From: Diphasiastrum complanatum | Lineage: Eukaryota > Streptophyta > Lycopodiopsida > Lycopodiales > Lycopodiaceae | Reading direction: 5' to 3' | Length of the DNA stretch: 64,000 nucleotides | Assembly: GCA_029204225.1 (NCBI GenBank) | Contig: MU831888.1 | Span: 1 to 64,000 of the forward strand | Translations under genes and position numbers: made by a program | Shown here: positions 42,892 to 53,062 of the stretch, one piece after another | Layout of the letters: each line of letters begins with the position of its first letter | Position numbering within the stretch: the stretch's first letter is position 1 | Notes under the pieces: model-generated | Told to the model about the DNA's origin: nothing | The model's input: the letters and a program-made list of their open reading frames with translations, nothing else | Databases searched by the model: none

Positions 42892-43635
42892 CTACAAAAA
42901 AGATACTTCGGCTTCTACTATTACATCTGAAATTTCTGAGGTTTTATCTTTCAGCTCGGCACAAAATTTGGGACCTAATTTAAAGCTTGTATGTGAATCT
43001 GGAAGAAAAAAATCAAAAAAATTATCGAGAAGATCAATTTTATTAGCTAGGTAGGCCTTGTATTGGTTACAATGGTCAGAATCAAAATAAACTTGGGCAG
43101 AATCTTATGGAATTCTTACAAAAAGATTATGTACAGAAGCATAAAAAGAAGTCGAAACAATATTTATAGATTTCTCTATTATTTTGTCGAGCTCCTCTTG
43201 GGTAATCAACTCTTTTAGTGAAGAAACCTGTTGAGGAGCTGGACGAATAATAGGAGGAGAAAGGAGTGAAGATTCTCAATCTGAATGAGATTCTCCAGCA
43301 TCTGACTCAAAGCTCAAGATGATCCGGGGTCTCTTGGTCGGGATAACTCTAGGAGGAAGGGAAGCAACTGGCCTTCGAGATCCAGCCTTCTTGGGGACAG
43401 TCTGCTTCCTCTTCCTCCTAGAGGGAGTCCGCAAGTTGGTTCTATCCAGAGGCAGGTCTCTGGAGGTGCTGGCATTATCAACATACAGACTAGAAAAACG
43501 GTCCCGAAGCCTTCTGAGAATGACGCGATCTTTTGGCATGATGGTGACATGCTTACCATGCACTGCCACAAGACAAGTATCCTCAAAAAACTGGGACAAA
43601 AAATCATTAGAGAAAATATGGGCCCAAAGAGGGCC
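42892..43635 (-). pseudogene. Histone H3-like protein with long C-terminal extension, decayed
   Basis: On the minus strand, after an acceptor-like TTTCTTATAG, a frame opens at 43635. It contains NDFLSQFFEDTCLVAVHGK and then HVTIMPKDRVILRRLRDRF, closely following the end of the histone fold in H3 (LFEDTNLCAIHAK, VTIMPKD, then an arginine-rich helix). Ordinary H3 stops a few residues later. Here the same frame runs on for over 200 codons: a basic Ser/Arg/Pro linker (PSRRKRKQTVPKKAG), then helical, acidic segments (ITQEELDKIIEKS, YLANKIDLLDNFFDFF). Stops at 43276-43278 and 43105-43107 interrupt it before the last stop at 42892. The H3 N-terminal tail and helices 1-2 are not seen; earlier exons may lie at 43.7-44 kb. 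It could be a divergent H3-variant pseudogene or a mobile-element protein that took an H3 exon. Confidence 0.6.
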
Positions 43636-44135
43636 CTATAAGAAATGCCATGTAGGAGAGAGAAAAATAACTATAAAGTAATTATAATATTATTTTCTAA
43701 CTTCTTTACGCATTTGCCCGCACTACTTTCCATGTAAATGAATGCACCTTAGTTTAGTCACATCAAACTTCACTGGTGTTTAACCATAGTTAAAATATAA
43801 CTTTTCAAAATGCTGAAATATTCCCTCCCAATAGTCAGGAACACTAAAAAATTTGAATTAGGAGTGACATTTCTGAAAAAAGCCTACGCCATCTCTATCT
43901 CCAGGGTCAAAAACAAGTGTTTAGCGCCATCTCTATCTCCAGCAGAGTTGTTAGCACCATCTCCAGCTTTGTTACTACTGTACTGATGACAAAGCTTTAT
44001 CATCTTCATGTAGATCTGTCACCAGAATATGCTCCGCTCAGGACAAGAAATTCAAAGCAGCCCAGATTGTCAACTTATGATATGGTCTAATACAGGGAGG
44101 AAAAGCTAAAGCATGTAGATTGGTTATCAGGAACA
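43636..44135. other. Intergenic, possible missing exons
   Basis: No certain gene. On the minus strand a short coding-looking stretch near 43830 reads VPDYWEGIFQHFEKLYFNYG; its family is not recognised, and it may belong to the H3-like gene or to something else. Confidence 0.3.
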
Positions 44136-46757
44136 TTGTATCCTATTGATCCATGTTCATTGCAACATCCATATTTTCATTCGGTGAGTCAATTAATAAT
44201 CTATATGTGTCACGGTAAAAATGGCCTTTTGGGTTACTGTGAGAATTTGATGCTCTATGGGAATGCACATTTAATGCAAAGAATACATTATTTGGAAGAG
44301 GAATCAAGGAAAATATCAAAGGAGTGCGAAGAAAATTCTACAAAGATGAAAACTTGTTTGGATGAAAATGAGATGCTCAAGGAGGAGATCCGAAGGTTGA
44401 AATCTTCTTTGCATCATTATACAACTAGTAATGATGAGATAAAAGTTGCATTTCAATCCATGCGTATCTCATATTTGTCTCTTGTTAAAGATATGGATGT
44501 GCTCAACAGAAAGGTCTGAAGCAACAAGAGGAAAAGACTGGTAAACAAGGATATATGTGATCTATCCTTCAGAGGAGGTCATAGAAAAAGACGAATCCGT
44601 GCATTCAAGTAAGTTATAGCTTATTTGATACTGAAAATTACTTGAACTTTTTGATTCATTCATAATCACTAATTTTCTTATTTATTCATTTCAACTTTCT
44701 GTTGATTTGCTTATTATACACTGTTGTGAATACTATGAGTGTCCTAATTTCTACTGACATTTTCATGAACATTATGTTTGCAATGCAGATCAGCATTGGT
44801 TGTTGAAGACCATTTGGCCGATGATATTTCAATTGGAAACTCACTAGGCTCTATCTTGACTTCTAAATCTATGAAATCAATGTTAAATAATAACAAAATG
44901 AAAAAGATTAAGGCTTCAGTTAGTGATAGCATTATGGCTTGAAGTAGAAAAAATATTAGACACTACATTGCTTCAGGGAGCATGTGACTTTTCTAGCATT
45001 AGTAGGGAAGCATATGCAACAATGTTTAAGATGATAAAGGAGGCATTTGCACAGGTAAATATTAAAAAGTTTCCAATCCCACGACCATTTCATCTTAAGA
45101 AAATAGAGACATGTTAGACCATGGTATGCAGACAATAGTTGGTAATCCATCTCATATCAATGAAGTGTATTGCTCGAAAGGAGAAAGTCTAGCATATAAC
45201 AATTCATACAATTTATTTATTGACATTTATCAATTATTAACATTCATCATAAATTTTACGGTATTACAGATGAGAATGTCAATAACAAGTTGATAGTTGT
45301 TCTCAAGTTAGATGAGTCTGAAATTATAAAAGGACAAAAAATGGAAAAGGGTCAGTCTCACAATCATGAATGGAACACTTTCAAATTTAGAAGACTTAGA
45401 AGGCCTTAATTTCAGTGTTCAATCAGAAAATGATATCTTATGGTTGGCAGCATTTCATGTATAGCAGTTCCTTTGCATAATAAATAGGGATAATTATTTG
45501 AATATGAATTTCATATCTAAAATATTCTCTGTGTTAATATTATGAGGCTAATCACGTTTTTGTATTCTCTTATAGGTGCTGAAAGAAGACCATAACACTC
45601 TCTCATGGATATTTAATAGAACATCATATCCTATCACCATATAAAATCACATGGAGGGAGTTCCACTCAATATTCCTGGAATTGGCACTTTCAACATTGA
45701 ATGGCATTTAGCAAGAGATCTGAAGACATTAGAATTTAAGTTCAATGTATCTCAAGGCGCTAACTCTAAACACCCTTGTTTGTACTGCATGAAAACAACA
45801 AAAGACATGACAAGGAGTACATGAATATCAAGAGATCGAGAAGATCCTAATTGGAAACCTGTACTACCGATTCCTCTACGAAATCTTCATATCTGTACAT
45901 TGCATGCGGATGTGCGTATTATAGAAAAAATAATATATCTCACATCTTGTTTGCATGGGATTCCGAGCCAGAGGCCTCTACAGAAGAAGCTGTTTCCATA
46001 TTAGAGGATGTATTCTCCAAAGCAGACTTATATAAGGACCACGTTAAAATAAAAAAAGATGAAAAGTTATCAGGTAAAACAGGAAATATTCCATGCAAGC
46101 CGAGCATTGGAGGATCCAAAGCTCGAAGATTTTTATCAAATTATTCTGGCAAACAATCCAAGGTTCAATACACGGTTTGGAAAGAAATTATTGCAGCAAG
46201 TCTAGATTTTGAAGAAGAAGGTTCTACTCGTATACACAAAGTAGAATTTTGGAAAAAGTTAGACAACATGGTGAAATACTTGAGAAAAGATAAATTTTCA
46301 AATACTGATGTTCAAATGATACAAAAAACAACCAATGAATTTGTGGATGCAGTTTAGAGTGCATGGGGTGTTGATCATATAACACATTATATGGTAAGAT
46401 TTTGATTTTATACTATGATAGACAAATATGTACAATTAAATTAGATACTTTTGGTACTGATTTAGATTATGTTTTTATGACATACAACACATATTACGAC
46501 ATCATTCGACATTCTTTGCAAGAAATAGTGGAAGTCTTAGCATATGGTCACATCGCAAGGAATGGAAAAACCTCATTGACACGCAAGAGCGACATTTCAT
46601 AAAAGTACACAACATGGCGGGACTAGCACAAAAAACAGCTATATACTGCAGCTTTTCCAATGGTTTTACAGAAGAATCCAAATTCGTCATAATACAAAAT
46701 TGACGGATTATAAAAAATTTCAAAAAGCATGCAAATTTATACAAGCCCATAGGCTAT
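44136..46757 (+). pseudogene. Unidentified transposase-like gene, multi-exon, decayed
   Basis: The start (44136-44519) is a coiled coil (EEESRKISKECEENS, ENEMLKEEIRRLKSSL). A good intron follows, 44609-44788 (GTAAGT...AATGCAG), joining DESVHSR to SALVVEDHLADD in phase. After a frame change come ALWLEVEKILDTTLLQ and FPIPRPFHLKK (about 45080). At 45690-45790 the frame reads FNIEWHLARDLKTLEFKFN, then QGANSKHPCLYC with a CxxC pair, then VLPIPLRNLHICTLHADVR. The next frame has GNIPCKPSIGGSKARRFL, then EFVDAV and, past a stop, SAWGVDHITHYM, with a donor GTAAGA at 46393. The last exon has SQGMEKPH, HARATFHKSTQHGGTSTKN and LFQWFYRRIQIR. The order of conserved W/H/D, CxxC and ME-H blocks suggests a DDE/RNase H-fold enzyme, but that is inference. 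At least four breaks show that it is dead. Confidence 0.5.
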
Positions 46758-46819
46758 AGACACACAATAAAATTTTGTATATTAAATAAAAATATTTACA
46801 AAGTACAATTCAGGAGTAT

Positions 46820-47840
46820 CTAATCTGCTTCCAATATTTTTTTCAATGAAAGTTGCAACTTAGAATCATGCAACAATTTTCTTCTTTCGTATGGATCCAA
46901 TAGCTCATAGTTTTCATGCTTACTCATATCAACGTAAGCATCATACACTGCAAGATGAGATGATCTGAACATGGAATTCACTGGTCCATATCCTAAAATT
47001 TTAATCGCAATAGTTTTCTTTACAAAAATTATTTCATGCATCTTTTGGAATTATGTCCTCCAAGAAAATGAGACAGTGCCTTGATTGCCATAATCATAGT
47101 TTCACCGTGTTGATGAAACTTTGAATGGGCAACACTTATCTCATTATTCTTGAAGGACTTCAGATAGTGACCCAGTGCATGATCTCTTGAAAGTTCTCTA
47201 GCAGAAGATCTTTGCCCTCCTCAACGGATTGCGAAATCACCAAGGAAAATTGTTTCTTGAAATGATAAAAAACAAAGTAAGCTCCAGTATATAATCTAGC
47301 ATAACAAATCTACTAGTACTTGATAAGAGACAAAAACTTACACATTCGGATTTGTCTTCTCTGATTGCTGTCTCTCCATCAATATTATGTCCACCTTTCG
47401 ATGTCAATATTGTTGGTGAATAGACAATTGGCTATGGAAAACCAAGTTGACTTTGGATTCTAAGAAACTCTTCCTCATAAGGTAGATCATCTTCTTTGTT
47501 GCACATTTTTTCCACGACCATTTTCAAGCAATCTTTCTTTGAATAAAACTTATCATTATGTACATCGTCAACACCAGGGAGAAGAACATCAGCATCAAAA
47601 TCATTTATATCCGAAAATTCATCAAGCTCTTTGCACAAAATGCAAAGGGTCTCAGCTTCAGTGAAGTCAAAAAGGTCTGGTATATCCAATATTGTCAAAA
47701 AGGAACTATTATCTATGTTATGAGTAGGCAAAGTGATCAAAGATTTATCAGAAGGAGAAAGGATAGTGGGTGTTTTAGGGCCTATAAAACTGGCCCTATT
47801 TCGAGCATGATCAAAATCAGAACAATCATGTAACTGAACA
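46820..47840 (-). pseudogene. Unidentified gene, minus strand, decayed
   Basis: On the minus strand an exon from about 47840 contains GPKTPTILSPSD, LDIPDLFDFTEAETLCIL and an acidic stretch (DFDADVLLPGVDDVHND). It passes one stop at 47432 and ends DGETAIREDKSEC before a strong donor GTAAGT. The intron is about 47247-47338. The next exon, in mixed frames, has LSRDHALGHYLKSFKNNEI, then FHQHGETMIMAIKALSHFLGG, and finally LLDPYERRKLLHDSKLQLSL, ending at 46820. No family is recognised. It converges on the 44.1-46.8 kb gene with only about 60 bp between their ends, which suggests that they may be parts of one larger unit. Confidence 0.45.
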
Positions 47841-49439
47841 CTCGTGTCAATAAAAAAAGTATCTATATCTACAATCTTTGACTTTTCATACTTTGTACTT
47901 GTAGTGCATTATTCTGGTCAAAATTTCAAAATTTCAGCAACTACAATCATTGATCCTGATTTTCTAGAAGAAAATGTGCTAGATGTATCTCATATGTGCA
48001 CAATCTGCTATTATGCCACTTTTTACTGATATACGAATGTGGCTATGTTACAGAGTAGCTATGAAATTCTATGGCATATTCAAATGTCATACTCAATTTT
48101 CAAATGACAGTTATATCAGAGAAATTAGAGCTATTTTTACTACGTTACTATTTTTAGTAAGTTTGTTAAATAGCAATAAGCTATTTCTAGCAACACTCAT
48201 AAGTGACTTTGATGGATGATAATATCGACAGTTGCTAAGTATTTTTATTAAATGGCAATTTTTTGCCATATTGTAATGATGAAATGTACTTTATATCATG
48301 ACTAATAAAGGATGCCCAGGTACCTTTAAGGCACTGACTTAAGTTTCAAGGAAAGGTCCAAAGGCTAAGGGTCCTGCAAACAATGACAAGCAAAGTTCAG
48401 TTCAAGACAAAGACAACAAACCAGTGAAAATACCCTTTTGAAGATTAAGGATGTCCTTAAATGATTAGGACCATGACCTTATCATAAGGTCCAAAAAGAT
48501 TCCACAAAACAAAATACGTTGGCAAGTTCAAAATCGTTCAAATAGTAATTAACCACGATCCATCAAAGATTATCGAAGAAAATTTTGAGCTATAGCTCAA
48601 TTCAAGGATTTAGTAACATTGCTTCACAATTGAAGAGGTTCTAGATAAAAATCGATGAATCCTTATCGATTGAGGACACTGCAAAATATACCAGTCAAAA
48701 TAAAATTTTGCAAGTGAAAATGCTTATAAGACATTCAGGTGTCTTGGAAGAAAAGAATTGACGAGGTCAAAACAATGGGAATGACTGAAATATACTAGGA
48801 TGATCAATTTCAAAATTATGTTGAGAGGCCAAACACATATTCATGTGGTGGTTTTCAAAATGAGACAAAGAAATGATGTGAAAGGTGCTATAAGCTTATT
48901 GAAGGTCAGTTTTGAAGAAAGTACACTTCTAAAAGTCGTTGGAAGTGGTCCTACCATGGACTCTTCGATAATTCAGAGCCCACATATCATTAAGTGACAC
49001 TTGTCAAATGGAACTGAAAGTTCTTATGAAAATGAGTAAAGTCGAATTCCATGAAATGGATTCAATGGAAAGCCAAAAATGGATGGTGTTTGAAAGTGAG
49101 AGGTTAGTAACTGCCACGTTCTCTCTCTCACGAGGATTGGAAAAGGAGAAGCATTCAGAAATTCATTGATTCGTTCATGGAGAGCAGAGGAGTTTTTCTT
49201 GTCATTCCTACATTCTGTGAGCGGAGATTAGTTCCTTGGTAGTCCTAATTCTTGATCAGAGAAGAGTTATGGCTATTTCCATTGAGTAAGAATGCAAAAC
49301 CTTGTTCTTTGCAAGAGGTGATAGAGAGATCAGCACTCATTTCGATTCTCTTGGAAAGAAGATTCATGGAGACAATTTTTTTGAAAAAAAAAACTAGTGT
49401 GGATTGTGCTTCTTCTATAGGAAGGATGTGTGGACAATG
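47841..49439. other. Intergenic, nothing recognised
   Basis: Short frames only. Around 49100-49250 the sequence is purine- and pyrimidine-rich, without a gene that I can support. Confidence 0.45.
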
Positions 49440-49800
49440 TTGCTCCTACAATCACATCTCTCTTTCGCAACGCATCCCTTCCATTCTATCTCTCTCCCAC
49501 AGTTCTGAACTATACCTCTATTCTCCCTCTACACTCCTGTCCTCCCTCTCACCTGATCCCTCCCTACAGTTGGCTACTTGCACACCATTCCCCTTTCCTA
49601 CCTATGCACCCTATCCACCTGTGCATCTGCTCCCATATGTTTGCACCTGCGGACCTACCCCTCTCCCTATCTCCCTCACAGTCACGATCCATCCCTATGC
49701 ACCCGATTCTCTGAGGTCGCACTCCATCTATCTCCTCTCTCGTCCGATCTCTCTTTGTCGCTCTGTTTGTATCCCTTATTCCTTCAGCAAATCCCCCCCT
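49440..49800 (+). repeat. Pyrimidine-rich tract
   Basis: A stretch of about 360 bp dominated by C and T on the plus strand, with many CTCTC, CCCTAT and CTCCC motifs. All three plus frames are open over parts of it as a result of composition. Confidence 0.7.
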
Positions 49801-49830
49801 CTTTCTTCTTGCTTCAAAACTTTTGGGTGA

Positions 49831-51059
49831 AATAGACGACCCGGTAAAGATATTGATGGAACCGGCAATCTGGCAGTAAATTATGTGGGCTACTGAAGAA
49901 AAATGCAGAGTGACTCAAATGTGGAAGACACGACTTTATCTGAAGGACCCTCCTTGAAATTTAAGTCAGAGCATAAGCATCTAAGGTGAAATCATTTACC
50001 TTTTTACTGTATTTTTTGGTTTAATCATTTGGTTAAGCATGTCTGGGTTTTTCGGTTATTATGAATACTAAGTATCTGTTTTTTATGAATTTAAAAAAAA
50101 TGGATTTATGTGCTGATATTGAATCTATAACCCATAGTATACAGTAAATGGTATGTTTTTAATAGTATAATGAATTACAGATTTACCTTTTGCTGTAAAA
50201 ACTCCAAATAATAAAGAACAATTAGATTCTATTTTTTTATAATGGAATATTATATATGCTTTTCAAGAGTTAAACTTATTAAGGATTTTCAAATGGCTAT
50301 AACTTCTAATCCGTAACTCGGATCCGAATGATCCAAAAAGGTAAATTGATCCTTCAAACTCATAGAATTTGCTAAAATTGAAAAACATGTCTTTTGAAAG
50401 AATTTTGTCATAAATTTGTTTGAGTGATGTGTAATGCTTAACAAATATACTTAGCATGATAAATCAGCTATTGCTAATCCATTGAAAAACATGGAGAAGC
50501 TATCGCTCAAAGTGGTTGAAAAACACCATTAGAGCTATATATATATTATATATTTCCAAGACCACATACATTATCACGATAAAACCATTGAAGAAAAAAG
50601 GTCAAGCTTTCGTAGATAAATCATGGCAATTGCATCAAAGATTGAATCAAAGTAAGTTTGCTTGATTGGAGAGAAGACAAGGATTAGTAAATGAAAAACA
50701 TTTATATCATTGAAAAGAATATTTGAGATGGATTACTTATGAGGTGAATGGGTTCGAACTTAAGTTACCTTCTAGTATAATCTATGGCAATATTCGAACT
50801 AGAAACCCAATGGTTGGCTTCATAATCATACCAAAACCCCGCTATACTGTTATGAACACTATTAAGCAACACACCAAATGTACCACATGTTTTATGGCGA
50901 CCACAATGGGATTTAGATCCATGAAAGCCAAATACTCTAGTGGTATCCTAGTTCATATTGCCATAGAAGTATATAAAATGCTTAAATGATAATCATTTGG
51001 AGTGACTGAAAGAATAATTCAAAGATGAATAGTTCAATAAGATAAAGATAAATCTTTTT
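49831..51059. other. Intergenic, nothing recognised
   Basis: A/T-rich. A TTG-initiated frame at 50723-50989 (plus) has no recognisable domain and no upstream ATG. Confidence 0.45.
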
Positions 51060-51245
51060 TCTATAAAAGATGTTCATGAAGTAAGAGTGTTTCTAGGATT
51101 ATGTGGTTACTATAGAAGATTTATACGGAATTATGATCAAATATCTACACCCTTATATAATCTTCTTAAGAAAGACGTTACTTTTAATTGGACATCTATA
51201 GAAGAGAAATCCTTTCAAGATCTCAACTATTGTTTGATGTTGTTA
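51060..51245 (+). pseudogene. Gypsy RT thumb fragment
   Basis: One frame reads DVHEVRVFLGLCGYYRRFI, then STPLYNLLKKDVTFNW and FQDLN, the standard gypsy segment between the RT palm and RNase H. About 60 codons only, with no catalytic part. It resembles the same segment of element H (QVRGFLGHCGYYRCFIEKY), so it may be debris of a related copy. It ends in short stops just before the five-ORF cluster. Confidence 0.75.
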
Positions 51246-51319
51246 TGAATCAAGACAGATCATAAGATAAAAAACAAAAAACAAAAAGTCCTTTATGAAT
51301 AAAAAAGTATCATTTAAAC

Positions 51320-51493
51320 ATGGAGGTGCCTTCAGCCCTAACTGTTCATAATTGGAGAGTTAGAGTAGTGGAGGTTATAGAAATGCTATCCTTGCTAAGA
51401 GACTCTAAAATAGAACGAGAATTGTTGGATATATTAGTCGAATATTTAACTTATCCGGAATATCCTACGTGTCCGGTCTTCAAAAAGTCATAG
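51320..51493 (+). CDS. Small ORF 0 of the five-ORF cluster (57 aa, hypothetical)
   Basis: Starts at ATG (MEVPSALTVHNWRVRVVEVI) and ends at TAG. It is leucine- and glutamate-rich (EMLSLLRDSKIERELLDILV), probably helical, with a short C-terminal CPVFKKS. No family is recognised. It is the first of five plus-strand frames; the next starts 279 bp downstream. On its own it could be chance; its place in the series is the reason to list it. Confidence 0.3.
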   Translation: MEVPSALTVHNWRVRVVEVIEMLSLLRDSKIERELLDILVEYLTYPEYPTCPVFKKS

Positions 51494-51772
51494 AGTACCT
51501 AGAGATTATATATGAGATCTATAACTAGTTTATTATGTAACTCTTTGTGAAGAAACATATAATACATGATTATATAGGTCCATGTTCAATATTGACTTTG
51601 CTTAATAATGGACGATATGACTGAAAATAATCAGTATTGAGATGCATATGAATACTCTAGTTAAAATGAAATAAATCTAGATCGTCAATTCATATTACAA
51701 TAAAAAAAAAATTATACACAAAATACAAGATATCCATACGACCTTCGTCCATAATGAATAATAATACTAAAG

Positions 51773-52399
51773 ATGATCAATGATAGTCTGCATTCTAGAA
51801 GGGAAGGTGATTTGTACCATTATGATTTAGAGTGGATTCTTAGTGTCTTATCTCCTTATGAAATAGAATTATGTTGGTGGTATAACCTTTGTGAAAATAT
51901 TACCAATCTACCTGAGGGTTTAAAGTACTACTTATTACATGCCATTATAGGAGTGAGATATACTGTTTATCCTACAGAACCACCATATAGTCTTTCTTAT
52001 AACTCCTTGGTACTACCTAATCCCTATAGAGAAGATTATTATACTAAAACCAACGATTATGGATGGGAAGCTAATCTGTTAAATAAAACAACAATAGTAG
52101 ATTTATACAGATATGCATATCCTTATGATCAAGCAAGAAGATCTGCATTATCTTTTTTTATAGGCTCTGGTTTTGTGGACAAGCTTAAAGTAAATTGTCT
52201 CTATTTTCATCTAGTATGGAGAACTTATCAAATTGTTGAAGAGAAAAACATAATAGACTATGTTAGATTGATACGACCGATCACTAAAATAGTATGGCTA
52301 TTTCTAACTCCCCCTTATAAACGTGTGCCCCATAAGTATCGTAGGCATATTCGTAAATTTATGGGAGGAATAAATTTAGATTATGTAAAGCCATATTAA
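51773..52399 (+). CDS. ORF 1 of the five-ORF cluster (208 aa, hypothetical)
   Basis: ATG start (MINDSLHSRREGDLYHYDLE), TAA stop, no internal breaks. The protein is rich in tyrosine and tryptophan (SPYEIELCWWYNLCENI, NDYGWEANLLN) and ends in a basic segment (PYKRVPHKYRRHIRKFMGG). No signal peptide or membrane span is apparent, and I recognise no domain. The next ORF begins 29 bp after its stop. A frame of 208 codons at this A/T-rich composition, in an area where neighbouring elements are full of stops, argues for recent or continuing coding function. It could be an accessory protein of a retroelement upstream of gag (some plant gypsy lineages carry one) or of another kind of mobile element. 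Confidence 0.55.
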   Translation: MINDSLHSRREGDLYHYDLEWILSVLSPYEIELCWWYNLCENITNLPEGLKYYLLHAIIGVRYTVYPTEPPYSLSYNSLVLPNPYREDYYTKTNDYGWEANLLNKTTIVDLYRYAYPYDQARRSALSFFIGSGFVDKLKVNCLYFHLVWRTYQIVEEKNIIDYVRLIRPITKIVWLFLTPPYKRVPHKYRRHIRKFMGGINLDYVKPY

Positions 52400-52428
52400 T
52401 TACTTATATATCTATATGATGTTGGAAT

Positions 52429-52764
52429 ATGAAATTTGTGCTAAAGAAACGACTTAAAATATATCAAAAGGAAGAGAAAATTGACGAATCTAAATTTCCA
52501 TATCATGAACATCCCGAGTGGAATAGACCTTGTGAGGTATTGTATAAAGGAAACTGTATATGGTATGAATCTCCTAAGGAAACCTCACATGGAATAGGTG
52601 AAATAAGAGTAACTCAAACCAATACTCAAGGAAACTTAGTAAGGAAATATGAAGTATTAATCAAGGGAATTTGGCATTCTTATCGACAAACTTGGGAACA
52701 AAGTGAATCTAAACATGTTTACAAGATAGTGAAAGTAATAAAAAATGCTAGGACTAATAAATAG
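52429..52764 (+). CDS. ORF 2 of the five-ORF cluster (111 aa, hypothetical)
   Basis: ATG start (MKFVLKKRLKIYQKEEKIDE), TAG stop. The middle is rich in aromatic and beta-forming residues (NRPCEVLYKGNCIWYESPK, RVTQTNTQGNLVRKYEVLI) and the end is basic (KIVKVIKNARTNK). No family is recognised. It starts 29 bp after ORF 1 and its last 20 bp overlap the start of ORF 3 in another frame. Such overlap is unusual for nuclear genes and typical of compact viral or mobile-element genomes. Confidence 0.5.
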   Translation: MKFVLKKRLKIYQKEEKIDESKFPYHEHPEWNRPCEVLYKGNCIWYESPKETSHGIGEIRVTQTNTQGNLVRKYEVLIKGIWHSYRQTWEQSESKHVYKIVKVIKNARTNK

Positions 52765-53020
52765 AGAGAGAGACAGTTATCTTGTTACTATAGCTATAGA
52801 TTGTTATCAATTTTGGATAAAGTCTGAATCTCAAAGAAAAGTGATATTAGAGTTTCTAAAAACATTATATGAATTGGATTTAATTGATCATAAATATTTA
52901 AATATAGAATATACCATGAATGGCATATGTTGGGCCACAGTAGACTCTGAAATTAGTGAAACCATAGAGGAAAGTTTACCCAGTGGAAGTTATTCTATCA
53001 AGGCCCCAGAACATCTATAG
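52745..53020 (+). CDS. ORF 3 of the five-ORF cluster (91 aa, hypothetical)
   Basis: ATG start inside the end of ORF 2 (MLGLINRERDSYLVTIAIDC), TAG stop. The predicted pattern alternates strands and helices (YLVTIAIDCYQFWI, RKVILEFLKTLYELDLI, YLNIEYTMNGICWATV), consistent with a small alpha/beta fold, and it ends in an acidic, serine-rich tail. No domain is recognised. It is followed after 42 bp by ORF 4. How overlapping frames would be translated is unknown; leaky scanning or reinitiation are possibilities. Confidence 0.48.
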   Translation: MLGLINRERDSYLVTIAIDCYQFWIKSESQRKVILEFLKTLYELDLIDHKYLNIEYTMNGICWATVDSEISETIEESLPSGSYSIKAPEHL

Positions 53021-53062
53021 AAGCAATATAAGTGTTTATTACAGAAGATATATGACTATAGT

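Noticed and set aside
42892-43635. Centromeric H3 (CENH3) identification
   Set aside because: The visible part reads VTIMPKD as in ordinary H3, and the CENH3-diagnostic loop and N-terminus are not visible; only the H3-like fold end can be claimed.
49252-49830. 192-codon frame, proline/serine/leucine-rich
   Set aside because: Starts at TTG, lies in a C/T-rich tract where several frames are open together, and has no domain.
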